A stretch of DNA of 64,000 nucleotides from Paraburkholderia sp. BCC1886 (GTDB lineage Bacteria > Pseudomonadota > Gammaproteobacteria > Burkholderiales > Burkholderiaceae). The stretch lies in NCBI RefSeq assembly GCF_900996245.1, contig NZ_CAAJGK010000118.1, forward strand, positions 236,997 to 300,996. Reading direction: 5' to 3'. Shown piece by piece: positions 29,110-37,553 of the stretch (positions within the stretch are counted from its first letter, which is position 1; each line of letters begins with the position of its first letter). The translations under genes were made by a program, and so were the position numbers. A model generated the notes under the pieces. The model made no database searches. It saw only the letters and a list, made by a program, of their open reading frames with translations, and had not been told where the DNA came from.

Positions 29110-30620
29110 GCGGCACCAACGCTGCGGTGAATCTGCCGCCCGTCACCGATGGTCTGCTGGCGCTCGAAGCGCGACTGCGCGAAGACCTCGCGTGGCTCGA
29201 GCTTCCCGCGCCGTCCTGGGTGCCTGCGCGCAGCGTCGACGGTCAGCGCGTGCTCGACGTCGCCATCATCGGCGCGGGCATGGCCGGGCTCACCGCGAGC
29301 GCCGAGTTGCGCCTCGCCGGCATCGATAACCAGTTGCTGTTCGATCAGGCGCCGGCGGGTCAGGAAGGCCCGTGGGTGACCTATGCGCGGATGCAGACGC
29401 TGCGCTCGCCCAAACAGTTGACCGGCCCGGCCCTCGGCCTGCCCGCGCTGACCTTCCGTGCGTGGTACGAAGCGCAGTTCGGGCGCGAGCAATGGGACGC
29501 CCTCTACAAGATTCCGCGCGCGCAATGGATGGACTACCTGCGCTGGTATCGCCGGGTGCTCGATCTGCCGGTGCGTAACGAGGTGCGTGTCGCCAGGGTG
29601 CGCCCGCGCGCCGACGGTCTGATCGAACTCGACCTGGTGCACGGGCCGGCCGACGGCCATCGCCCTCCGCAACAGGAAACCGTCCGCGCCAGGCACGTCG
29701 TGCTCGCTACCGGCCGCGAAGGATTGGGCGGCCCGTTCATTCCCGACGTCGTACGCGACTTGCCGCGGCACCGGTATGCGCACTCGTCGGCGCCGATCGA
29801 CTTCATCGCGTTACGGGGCAAGCGCGTCGGCGTGGTCGGCGCGAGCGCTTCCGCCTTCGACAATGCGGCGAGCGCGCTCGAAGCCGGCGCGGCCCGGGTC
29901 GATCTGTTCGTCCGTCGCGAAGCGCTACCACGTATCAACAAACTCACGGGCATCGGCAGCCCGGGACTCGTGCATGGATTCGCGAGCCTGCCGGACGACT
30001 GGAAATGGCGCTTCCTGCACTACTCGGCGCAAACCCAGGCGCCCCCGCCGCGCGATAGCGTGCTGCGGGTCGCACGACACCGGCAGGCCTTCCTGCATCT
30101 GTCGAGCCCACTGACGCAACTCGCTACGGAAGACGGCGAGGACGGCGGCATCGTGGTCGACACGCCGCGAGGACGTTACACCGTCGACTACCTGATTTTC
30201 GCCACGGGTTTTCATTCGGAGATCGATACGCGTGACGAGTTCGCGCCAATCGCACCGTATGTGCGCCGCTGGCGCGACCGCTACTCTCCGGCCGCCGATC
30301 TGCCGAACGACGACCTCGCCAGTTCGCCGGACCTCGATCGCCATTTCGCGTTTCAGGAGCGCGTGGCTGGCAGCTGTCCGGCGCTCTCACGCATTCATTG
30401 CTTCAATCACGCGGCGAGCCTCACGCACGGCAAGATTGCGGGCGACATTCCCGCGATCAGCGCCGGCGCCAAACGGTTGTCACGCTCGATCGCCGCGATG
30501 CTGTTCGATGCCGACCGTGAACGGCATTACGCGGCCCTCCAGGCGTTCGATACCGCGGAACTCGCGGGTGACGAATGGGCCGACTCCGAAGACGGCGAAT
30601 CCGACACGGCCGCCGGGTAA
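29106..30620 (+). CDS. FAD/NAD(P)-binding monooxygenase (FMO-like)
   Basis: The 504-residue protein has an N-terminal FAD-binding Rossmann motif GAGMAG (56-61; VAIIGAGMAGLTASAEL) and a second nucleotide-binding motif GKRVGVVGASASAFDNA (near residue 238), the order seen in flavin-containing monooxygenases and Baeyer-Villiger enzymes. A C-terminal ATG segment DYLIFATGFHSEI closes the NAD(P) domain. Such enzymes oxygenate soft nucleophiles (sulfur, nitrogen) or ketones using NAD(P)H. The first 48 residues are an extra extension. It is coupled to the LysR gene by ATGA and precedes the two CMD-fold genes. Confidence 0.87.
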   Translation: MSGTNAAVNLPPVTDGLLALEARLREDLAWLELPAPSWVPARSVDGQRVLDVAIIGAGMAGLTASAELRLAGIDNQLLFDQAPAGQEGPWVTYARMQTLRSPKQLTGPALGLPALTFRAWYEAQFGREQWDALYKIPRAQWMDYLRWYRRVLDLPVRNEVRVARVRPRADGLIELDLVHGPADGHRPPQQETVRARHVVLATGREGLGGPFIPDVVRDLPRHRYAHSSAPIDFIALRGKRVGVVGASASAFDNAASALEAGAARVDLFVRREALPRINKLTGIGSPGLVHGFASLPDDWKWRFLHYSAQTQAPPPRDSVLRVARHRQAFLHLSSPLTQLATEDGEDGGIVVDTPRGRYTVDYLIFATGFHSEIDTRDEFAPIAPYVRRWRDRYSPAADLPNDDLASSPDLDRHFAFQERVAGSCPALSRIHCFNHAASLTHGKIAGDIPAISAGAKRLSRSIAAMLFDADRERHYAALQAFDTAELAGDEWADSEDGESDTAAG

Positions 30621-30654
30621 CGACACAACGCACTTCTCATCGGTCCAATCACTT

Positions 30655-31224
30655 ATGTCTTCTCCTGCAGATTCGCCGTCGGATGCCACGTCGAATTCGA
30701 CGTCGCCCTCTCCAGCCGACGACCTCGTCGCGCAACTGGCAGGACTCGATCCTCACGGCACGGTCGCCATGCTGCGTGTGTTTCGTGGTGACATCAGCCG
30801 TTACACGCAAGGCAGCCACGACGCATTGTTCGCGACCGACGTAGCCGACCTGACGCTGCGCGAACGGCTATTCGCAGGCTGGTACGCGGCGCTGCTGTCG
30901 AAGGCGGAACGCACGGCAACCGCGTATCGCGAGCGTTTACTGGCGTTGCCGTCGGCGCACGCCGACGCCGCAGAAACCGGCGCACTGCTGGCAGGCATTG
31001 GCGGCGGCGAACTTGCGCCGCGCGATGAGCGCCTCGCGGCAATCCTGCGTCATACCGAAGTGCTGGTGCTGCATCCCGCCACGTCCAGCCGCACCGGGCT
31101 TGCATCGCTGCATGCGGTCGGCCTGACAACCCGCGCGATCGTCACGCTGTCGCAACTCGTCGCGTTCGTCACCTATCAGGTGCGGGTGGTCGCTGCGTTG
31201 CGCGCACTGGAGGCAACGGCATGA
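30655..31224 (+). CDS. CMD-domain protein (Avi_7170-like)
   Basis: A 189-residue protein with a predicted all-helical carboxymuconolactone-decarboxylase-like domain (about residues 45-185; LTLRERLFAGWYAALLSKAERTA). Its N-terminal 25 residues are Ser/Thr/Pro-rich. No CxxC motif is present, so it lacks the AhpD redox centre. It overlaps its neighbour by ATGA. From memory, this pair resembles the Avi_7170/Avi_7169 CMD families that co-occur with flavin monooxygenases; that match is from recall of the family and was not searched. Function unknown. Confidence 0.75.
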   Translation: MSSPADSPSDATSNSTSPSPADDLVAQLAGLDPHGTVAMLRVFRGDISRYTQGSHDALFATDVADLTLRERLFAGWYAALLSKAERTATAYRERLLALPSAHADAAETGALLAGIGGGELAPRDERLAAILRHTEVLVLHPATSSRTGLASLHAVGLTTRAIVTLSQLVAFVTYQVRVVAALRALEATA

Positions 31225-31796
31225 GCACCGATCGCGGCTTCACCCGGCAGACACTCGGCTGGCGCGCCTGGCTCGACACCGTCCCGCTCGACGCGGCGTC
31301 GCCGGAACAGACTGCGGTACTCGAATCGAGCCATCCGCAGGCGAAGACCTCCGACTACTACCGGTTACTCGTTCACGAGGCGGCAATCCTCAGGCAGCGC
31401 TCGGGCGCGTTCAACAGCATCATGTATGCCCCCGGCGGCCTGTCGCGCGCCGAGCGCGAACTGGCGAGCACGGTCGTGTCGCGCGTGAACGGCTGCGTGT
31501 ATTGCGCCTCGGTCCACGCGCAACGCTTCGAACAACTCGCAAAACGCGACGACGTGATCCAGCAGATTTTTGCCGACCCTGAAACGGCCGGCACGACCGC
31601 GCGCGAACGCGCCATCGTGCGTTATGCGATCGACCTGACGTTGCAGCCCGACGCGCTAGGCGCCGCATCGCTCGACCCGCTACGCCACGCGGGTTTCGAC
31701 GACGCGCAGATTCTCGATCTCAGCCATGCGATTGCCATCTTCGCGTGGGCCAACCGTCTCATGCTGAGCCTGGGTGAACCGGTGTTCCCCGACTGA
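31221..31796 (+). CDS. AhpD-like alkylhydroperoxidase domain protein (Avi_7169-like)
   Basis: The 191-residue protein carries the complete AhpD catalytic signature E-x11-C-x2-C-x3-H: E80, C92, C95 and H99 (VNGCVYCASVH). AhpD proteins reduce peroxides through this Cys pair. Its ATG overlaps the stop of the preceding CMD protein. Sitting behind an FMO, it may remove peroxide leaked by the flavin enzyme or reduce an organic hydroperoxide product; both are inference. The next gene, a binding protein, begins after a 113-bp gap that may hold its own signals. Confidence 0.88.
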   Translation: MSTDRGFTRQTLGWRAWLDTVPLDAASPEQTAVLESSHPQAKTSDYYRLLVHEAAILRQRSGAFNSIMYAPGGLSRAERELASTVVSRVNGCVYCASVHAQRFEQLAKRDDVIQQIFADPETAGTTARERAIVRYAIDLTLQPDALGAASLDPLRHAGFDDAQILDLSHAIAIFAWANRLMLSLGEPVFPD

Positions 31797-31909
31797 CGGT
31801 CACATTGCGCACCCCTGAGCCGATGAATATGGATATGCCAATCCCTTCGTTGTCGAGCGCCGTGATGCGTCGGAGACTCATAGCCCAACTCTCATCGGGA
31901 AAACTGATC

Positions 31910-33088
31910 ATGTCTGCCACGCGTCCTTCCGCTCTTTACCGGCGGCTCTTCGCAGCCGTCGGCGCCGTGCTCGCGCTCTCGGTCCACGGTGCGTCCTTTG
32001 CGGCGCCGGCAAGCGGCGAGCCGGTCTTTTTCGGCGTAAGCGGTCCGCTCACCGGTCCCAACGCGCAATATGGCGCGCAATGGAAAGCCGGTTTCGACCT
32101 CGCACTCGACGAAATCAACGCGAGCGGCGGTATCAACGGGCATCCGTTGCAGTATGTATTTGAAGACAGTCAGAGCGACCCGCGTCAGGCTGTCGGCATT
32201 GCGCAGAAGTTCGTCGACGACAAACGCATCCTGATCGAACTCGGCGACTTCTCGAGCCCGGCTTCGATGGCGGCCTCGCCGATCTATCAGCGTGCCGGCC
32301 TCGTTCAGTTGGGCTTCACCAATTCGCATCCGGATTTCACCAAAGGCGGCGACTTTATCTGGAGTCCCTCGGTCAGCCAGGCGGACGCGCAACCACTCCT
32401 CGCGGACCTTGCCGTCAAGCAGGGTTACCGGCACATCGCGGTGCTGTTCCAGAACACCGACTGGGGTCGCGCCAGCAAGGACGTGTTCGTAAAGGCCGCT
32501 GCTGCACGCGGCGCGCAGGTGGTCGCGGCCGAAGGTTACCAGCCGACCGACAAGGATTTTCGCGCGACGCTGCTACGCGCGCGCGACGCGAAGCCGGACG
32601 CACTCGTGCTGATCTCGTATTACTCCGACGGCGCGCAGATTGCCCGCCAGGCGCGCTCGAGCGGAATCGGCCTGCCGATCGTGGCCGCCAGTTCCGTCTA
32701 CTCGCCGAAGTTCATGGAACTCGGTGGCGATGCGGTCAACGGTGTGACCACCAACACCAGTTTTTTCCCGGGTGATCCGAGCCCCGAAGTGCAGCATTTC
32801 GTGCATGGCTTCGAGGCGAAATATCATCACCAGCCCGACGCGTTCAACGCATTCGCCTACGATGCGACGATCATTGCCGCCTATGCGCTGCGCGCCGGCG
32901 GTCTGGATCGACGCGGCGTGCGCGATGCGTTGCCGAAACTGCACGACGTGCCGAGCGTCGTCTTCGGCAAGGCCACCTTCGATCCGAACACGCGACGCGT
33001 GATTGGCGTGAAAAGCGAGAATCTGGTGGTGGAGAACGGACAGTGGGCGCTGCTCGGCAGCAAGCCTGCGCTGGCGGCTGTTAAGTAA
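31910..33088 (+). CDS. LIV-type ABC transporter substrate-binding protein (copy 2)
   Basis: A 392-residue exported protein with a signal peptide (residues 1-36, VLALSVHGASFAAPA). The mature protein is highly similar to the one at 26577-27755: both contain FVDDKRILIELGD, SMAASP-YQRA, GFTNSHPDFTKGGD, NTDWGR-SKD and FRATL-R. ATG at 31910 follows GGGAAAA and fits the signal; the frame runs back to 31805 without signal features. It has no permease or ATPase of its own and probably docks with the LIV permease encoded on the other side of the LysR gene. Confidence 0.92.
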   Translation: MSATRPSALYRRLFAAVGAVLALSVHGASFAAPASGEPVFFGVSGPLTGPNAQYGAQWKAGFDLALDEINASGGINGHPLQYVFEDSQSDPRQAVGIAQKFVDDKRILIELGDFSSPASMAASPIYQRAGLVQLGFTNSHPDFTKGGDFIWSPSVSQADAQPLLADLAVKQGYRHIAVLFQNTDWGRASKDVFVKAAAARGAQVVAAEGYQPTDKDFRATLLRARDAKPDALVLISYYSDGAQIARQARSSGIGLPIVAASSVYSPKFMELGGDAVNGVTTNTSFFPGDPSPEVQHFVHGFEAKYHHQPDAFNAFAYDATIIAAYALRAGGLDRRGVRDALPKLHDVPSVVFGKATFDPNTRRVIGVKSENLVVENGQWALLGSKPALAAVK

Positions 33089-33160
33089 AGCAGAGCGGCC
33101 GGGTCGAGCAGGCTGGAGCCAAACGACCCGCCATGCCCCGCATACGAGTCGCTACCTGCA

Positions 33161-34903
33161 TCATTCCAGCGACACGCCGTCGAAGCGATGACTGCCGAGC
33201 GGCGAGAAGACCAGACCCTTCACCCGCCTGGACGCCGGCAAGGACACGATGGAGTGCGCGATCGGCGTATAAGGCACCTGCTGCTTGAAGATGACCTGGG
33301 CCTGCTCGTACAGCCGGGTTCGCTCCGCAGTGTCCGAACTCGAGCGCGCCTTTACGATCAGCGCATTGAAAGCGGGATCGCACCACTTCGCCACGTTACT
33401 GCCATGCACCGCGTCGCAACCGAGCAAGGTACCAAGCCAGTTGTCGGGGTCGCCATTGTCGCCCGACCAGCCGTAGAGAATGGCGTCGTGTTCGCCGCCC
33501 TGCTTCGCGCGCCGGTTGTATTCGCCCCACTCGTAGCTGACGATTTTTGCGCGCACGCCGATAGTCGCCCAGTCCTGCTGGATGAGCTGCGCCATTAACT
33601 GGGCGTTCGGATTGTAGGGTCGCTGAACCGGCATCGCCCACAACGAGATTTCGAAGCCATTCGGGTACCCGGCCTGGGCGAGCAGCGCCTTGGCCTTGAC
33701 TGGATCGAAAGGTGCGTCCTTCAGCTGCTTGTTATAAGACCACTGCGCCGGCGGCATCGGATTGCTGGCGACCGTCGCGTTGCCGGCAAACACCGCCTTG
33801 ATGATGGCGGGCTTGTCGATCGCCATATCCAGCGCGCGACGCACGTCGGTCTTATCGAGCGGTGTGTGCTTTGTGTTGTACGCCACGAAGCCGACGTTGA
33901 AGCCGACACCCGTCACGAGCGTCAGATCCGGATTGCGCTTGACGACATCCAGATCCGCCGGACGCGGAAATGCCGACACCTGGCACTCGTTGTTCGCGAG
34001 CTTCTGGATGCGCACGGCAGGGTCCGGCGTGATCGCGAAGATCAGATGGGCCAGTTGCACATCGGCCGGGCGCCAGTAATCCGGGTTGCCGTCGTAGCGG
34101 ATCAGCGCGTCTTTCTGATAGGAGCGGAACACGAAAGGGCCGGTTCCGACGGGCAACTGGTTAATATCGGCCTCACGGTGCGCGGCGCTCAAGCGTGCCG
34201 CGTATTCCGCCGAGAGGATCGACGCGAAGTTCATCGCGAGATTGCGCACGAAGATGACGTCCGGCTGCTTCAGATCGAATCGCACGGTGTAGTCGTCGAC
34301 GCGTTCGATATGCGCGAGATTCCTGTCGAAGCCGAGATCGCTGAAATACGGAAAGCTCGACGGATACGCCTTTCGGAACGGATCGTCGGCATCGAGCATG
34401 CGGTTGAACGTGAACAACACGTCTTCGGCATTGAAGTCGCGGGTCGGCTTGAACCACGCGGTCGTCTGGAATTTGACGCCGCGCCGCAGGTGAAACGTAT
34501 AACTGCGCTGATCGGCGGAAACGTCCCAACTGGTCGCCAGTCCAGGCTCGAGATCCAGCGTGCCGCGACGGAATTCCACCAGTTCGTTGTAGATGGTGTT
34601 GCTGCTGGCATCGAAGTCGGTACTGGTCGTGTGCTGGCCAGGATCGAAGCCTGCGGGACTGCCTTCCGTGCAGAACACCAGGGTCTTGCTGCCGGCCGCG
34701 TTGGCCGACGCCGGCACGGTGAGGGCCGTCACGAGCACACCGCAGGAGGCAAGCGTCACGGATGCGCGGGATGCATGCGCGGTTGCACGCGCAGTGGCAA
34801 ACACAACGCTGCGCAGCGCGGGCACCGCCGTTCGCAGGAGCCGATGGGGCAAGGTTAACGCATGGCCCGACGCCCGTTTGGTATTACCTCGACGCGACAC
34901 CAC
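33161..34903 (-). CDS. ABC transporter substrate-binding protein, family 5 (DppA-like)
   Basis: This family-5 binding protein has a mature domain starting about residue 70 (SKTLVFCTEGSPAGFDPGQHTT) with TSWDVSADQRSYTFHLRRGVKFQ, GTGPFVFRSYQKDALIRYDGNPDYW and ILYGWSGDNGDPDNWL, all typical of dipeptide- and heme-binding DppA. As drawn it is 580 residues, starting with GTG at 34903 and overlapping the cold-shock stop, but the first 45 residues are unlike a signal and no ribosome site is seen. Translation probably starts inside, just before the hydrophobic VTLASCGVLVTALTVPASANA signal. No other transporter genes accompany it. Confidence 0.85.
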   Translation of the reverse strand: MVSRRGNTKRASGHALTLPHRLLRTAVPALRSVVFATARATAHASRASVTLASCGVLVTALTVPASANAAGSKTLVFCTEGSPAGFDPGQHTTSTDFDASSNTIYNELVEFRRGTLDLEPGLATSWDVSADQRSYTFHLRRGVKFQTTAWFKPTRDFNAEDVLFTFNRMLDADDPFRKAYPSSFPYFSDLGFDRNLAHIERVDDYTVRFDLKQPDVIFVRNLAMNFASILSAEYAARLSAAHREADINQLPVGTGPFVFRSYQKDALIRYDGNPDYWRPADVQLAHLIFAITPDPAVRIQKLANNECQVSAFPRPADLDVVKRNPDLTLVTGVGFNVGFVAYNTKHTPLDKTDVRRALDMAIDKPAIIKAVFAGNATVASNPMPPAQWSYNKQLKDAPFDPVKAKALLAQAGYPNGFEISLWAMPVQRPYNPNAQLMAQLIQQDWATIGVRAKIVSYEWGEYNRRAKQGGEHDAILYGWSGDNGDPDNWLGTLLGCDAVHGSNVAKWCDPAFNALIVKARSSSDTAERTRLYEQAQVIFKQQVPYTPIAHSIVSLPASRRVKGLVFSPLGSHRFDGVSLE

Positions 34904-35106
34904 TACAACGGCCTGATATCGGCTGCCTGTTTGCCCTTCGGGCCTTGCTTGACCTCGAACGTCACCTTCTGGTTTTCCTGCAGCGACTTGAATCCTTCTG
35001 CGCGCACTTCCGAGAAATGCGCAAACACATCGTCGCTGCCGTCATCCGGTTTGATGAAGCCAAATCCCTTGGCATCGTTAAACCACTTCACCGTTCCTGT
35101 CGCCAT
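34903..35106 (-). CDS. CspA-family cold-shock protein
   Basis: A 67-residue single cold-shock domain protein, a five-stranded OB-fold that binds single-stranded RNA and DNA and melts mRNA structure. RNP1 KGFGFI is at 13-18 and RNP2 VFAHF at 27-31, inside a normal-length sequence beginning MATGTVKWFNDAKG. AAGGAA lies eight bases before the ATG. It is preceded by a 363-bp leader and intergenic stretch, as expected for a cold-shock gene with a long structured 5' leader. Confidence 0.96.
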   Translation of the reverse strand: MATGTVKWFNDAKGFGFIKPDDGSDDVFAHFSEVRAEGFKSLQENQKVTFEVKQGPKGKQAADIRPL

Positions 35107-35469
35107 AGCCGTTCCTTGCTGTTGTTTGGGTGGACCTCGGCGAAGGCGTTACGCGCATGAAGCGCTCCGTTGCTGCCAGGCCCTGGCGCGTGCCGGGATA
35201 CGCGATCCGGGCATGCACGACCGGACGATAAAACAACCGCGAGGCGCCACAAACGAATAAATTCTTCGATGTTTAGCAGACAACGCCGGACAGCTGGCGG
35301 TTAGCGCAAGCCCGATGGTGCCCCCACAGTGACGTCGCGAGCTGAACCGCCGCGAGTGGCCATGCAATCAGCCAGTCAGCAGAGGAACAGAAAAGTCGCA
35401 GGTAGTGCTGGAAGCCCCGAGGTAAAACGCCTGGGCAATCCTCTCCTGAGAATGAAGGGTGTCCGAACG
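35107..35469. other. 363-bp non-coding region upstream of cspA-type gene
   Basis: No gene seen. This stretch must hold the cspA-type promoter and leader, since the gene reads leftward. A weak minus-strand candidate is TTGTCT with TTTATT 16 bp further in the AT-rich part near 35255-35285, only 4/6 matches each. The half closer to 35470 lies downstream of the OsmC gene and has no clear terminator hairpin. Confidence 0.4.
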
Positions 35470-36015
35470 TCAGGCGCCGTTCACCGACGCGCTGGTGTGT
35501 CGCAGTTCGCCGACAATGGTTTGCGGGTTTTTCAGCAGATTGAAGATCGGGCAGACCGCCTCCACCGCCTCGTGCAACGCGCGAATGACTTCCGCCGGTT
35601 CGGGCGACACGATATCGAGTGTGTAGCGGATGTTGTGCGGAAAGATGGGTATGTGTTCGAATCCCGGCTGCTGTGCGAGGGGATGCTGCTCGCCGGTCAC
35701 TTCGACATCGATCGAGTCGATTTTCAGCTCGCGCTCCGCCGCCTGAATCAGCGTGATGTGCGTGATGCAGCTTCCGAGCACACCGAGTTGTAATTCGGGT
35801 GAAGCCGGGCCAAGGTTGTAACCCGCAAAATCGGTGGGACTGTCGCTGATTACCTGAAAGTCGCGAATGCGGATCTCGCGCACTCCGCTGCGGCCCAATG
35901 CACGCACATTGGCTTTGAGCTGGTTCGATTTGATATCGGGGTCCCGGTGCGCCGCCTCGCGTTTGGCAAGCCATGCCGCGCGTTTTTGGATCAGGTACTC
36001 GTTGAGTGTCGTCAT
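35470..36015 (-). CDS. OsmC-family protein
   Basis: The 181-residue protein has the OsmC/Ohr fold signature, with a first Cys (C83, in LGVLGSCITHI) at the start of the long central helix and a second Cys (C155, in VEAVCPIFNLL). These are the two redox Cys of peroxide-reducing OsmC proteins, which act with lipoylated partners or thiols. The N-terminal 30 residues are helical and Lys/Arg-rich. It is a single gene, upstream of which lies a 384-bp non-coding region. Whether the substrate is a lipid peroxide or an organic hydroperoxide is not evident. Confidence 0.88.
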   Translation of the reverse strand: MTTLNEYLIQKRAAWLAKREAAHRDPDIKSNQLKANVRALGRSGVREIRIRDFQVISDSPTDFAGYNLGPASPELQLGVLGSCITHITLIQAAERELKIDSIDVEVTGEQHPLAQQPGFEHIPIFPHNIRYTLDIVSPEPAEVIRALHEAVEAVCPIFNLLKNPQTIVGELRHTSASVNGA

Positions 36016-36399
36016 GATTCAAAGAATTGGTTCGATGGAATGGCAGAGGCCAACTCGAAGCACTGGCGTCAATCCTGCCCGCTTATCACCCGAAAGGATA
36101 ACCAACCAGGTATCCGTCGCGAACCAAGCGATTCTGCTTTGCTTAGGCATGGCGTCGTTTCATGGCTCCGAAGGTCGGCAGACGCCCGCCCATGCGCAAG
36201 GTCCGCAACGATTTCACCCACGTCTGGCCGCCTTTGAAATTGACGACCGCATCGATCATTGCGCCTTCCCGTTATCGCACACTGACTGCCACGCATGTCG
36301 AGCCTCGTGACGCGCTCGCACTCCTTCTCGATGAGCGCGACTCTCTGCTGGCACTCGCAGGGCACTGCTCCGTCCTGTGCCGCTGCGGGCCAGCTCCAC
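36016..36399. other. 384-bp intergenic region between OsmC and ExbD genes
   Basis: No convincing gene. Short open frames on both strands (for example minus 36069-36365) have no ribosome site and no family likeness. The region should contain the OsmC promoter on the minus strand and the end of the exbD transcript. No strong hairpin with a T-run was found by eye. Confidence 0.4.
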
Positions 36400-36810
36400 T
36401 CACTGCTGCGGTGCCGTCAACACCGCGAGCTTCGTCACGCCCGCATGCTGGATCGCGGCCATCGCTTTCGCGACGGTGCCATACGGAACCGTTTCATCTG
36501 CCTGAAAGCTCACGCTCGCGTCGGGATTGCCGGCCGCCAGCGCGTGCATCGACACATCGAGTTGCGCGAGACTTTGCGCGGTGTGATCGACATAGAGCTG
36601 GCTGTGCGAGTCGATGCTCACGGTCACCGTTTTCGTCGATGGGGCCGCCGCGGTCGCTTCGGTCTTCGGCAGGTTCACGTGCATCGCATTGTTGAGCAGC
36701 GGCGCGGTGACGATGAACGCGACCAGCAGCACCAGCATCACGTCGACGAGCGGCGTGATGTTGATTTCGCTCAGCACGTCGTCGTTATCGGAAGAAGAGG
36801 TGAATGCCAT
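36400..36810 (-). CDS. exbD: ExbD/TolR-family protein, first set
   Basis: A 136-residue inner-membrane protein with one N-terminal helix: INITPLVDVMLVLLVAFIVTAPL (about 16-38) carries the proton-responsive Asp (D23). The remainder is periplasmic. It works with ExbB to couple the proton motive force to TonB. Its ATG shares one base with the ExbB stop (TAATG). It is the last gene of the tonB-exbB-exbD run that follows the rhamnogalacturonan lyase genes. Confidence 0.93.
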   Translation of the reverse strand: MAFTSSSDNDDVLSEINITPLVDVMLVLLVAFIVTAPLLNNAMHVNLPKTEATAAAPSTKTVTVSIDSHSQLYVDHTAQSLAQLDVSMHALAAGNPDASVSFQADETVPYGTVAKAMAAIQHAGVTKLAVLTAPQQ

Positions 36811-37508
36811 TATGCGAGTGCCTTTTTCAACGGATCGGTAGCAACGGGCGTTAAGCGCGGGGCGCGGAAGCTGGCTTTCTGCGCGAGCGTGACGAAGTCC
36901 GTGGCGAACGCGTCCAGGTCCGCTGCGGCACCCTTCACGCGGCGCACGAAGAAGTTGTACGCCAGCACGGCCGGCACGGCGACCGCAATACCGACGCCCG
37001 TGGCCACCAGCGCCTCGCCGATCGGCCCCGCTACCACGGCAATGCTGGCCGACTCCGCGTGTGAAATAGCCGAGAGCGCATGGATGATGCCGAACACGGT
37101 GCCAAACAGACCGACGAAAGGCGCAGTGCTGCCGATCGATGCGAGCACCGCGAGTCCCGCTTCGGCACGACGGCGTTCGCTCTGGATTTGCTGGCGCAGA
37201 TGCCGTTCGAGCAGATCGTGCCGGCTCCAGCTATGTTCGAGGTCTTCGGCACCGCTATCGTCGGCGTCGGCGAGCGCATCGAATCCCGCGGCCGCCAGAC
37301 GACCCAGCGGGCTCTCTGAACGCTCGAGCGCCGCGGCAGTCGCGAAGCTGCGTGCCGCCCAGAAAGCGCTGCCGTAACGGCGTGCGCCGTTAGCGGCGCG
37401 CACTGCCTGCACGCCTTTCACCAGGATCAGCGTCCAGGTCACGACCGAAAAAATGCCGAGCAGCCACAGCGCGCCCTGCACGATGAAATGAGTCGAATAG
37501 CCGTTCAT
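36810..37508 (-). CDS. exbB: ExbB/TolQ-family protein, first set
   Basis: The 232-residue protein has three membrane helices: about 9-30 (IVQGALWLLGIFSVVTWTLIL), 122-145 (LASIGSTAPFVGLFGTVFGIIHAL) and 165-190 (GPIGEALVATGVGIAVAVPAVLAYNFF). These are the typical ExbB core. No signal peptide or periplasmic extension is present, unlike the second set at the right end of the window. It lies 45 bp after the TonB gene. It forms the pentameric motor with ExbD. Confidence 0.94.
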   Translation of the reverse strand: MNGYSTHFIVQGALWLLGIFSVVTWTLILVKGVQAVRAANGARRYGSAFWAARSFATAAALERSESPLGRLAAAGFDALADADDSGAEDLEHSWSRHDLLERHLRQQIQSERRRAEAGLAVLASIGSTAPFVGLFGTVFGIIHALSAISHAESASIAVVAGPIGEALVATGVGIAVAVPAVLAYNFFVRRVKGAAADLDAFATDFVTLAQKASFRAPRLTPVATDPLKKALA

Positions 37509-37553
37509 GTCAGTGTTGTCCTATGTATTGCGATGATTCGAAAAAGCCCGGAT

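Noticed and set aside
33089..33160. CGGGTCG/CGACCCG dyad between convergent binding-protein genes as a terminator
   Set aside because: Only seven base pairs with a 17-base loop and no T-run; too weak to list as a feature.
35640..35670. TTCGAATCCC in the OsmC gene resembling a tRNA T-arm
   Set aside because: No cloverleaf can be drawn around it and it lies within a well-supported coding frame.
36069..36365. A 98-residue minus-strand open frame with several Cys between ExbD and OsmC
   Set aside because: No ribosome site and no family pattern; the Cys are scattered. Treated as non-coding.
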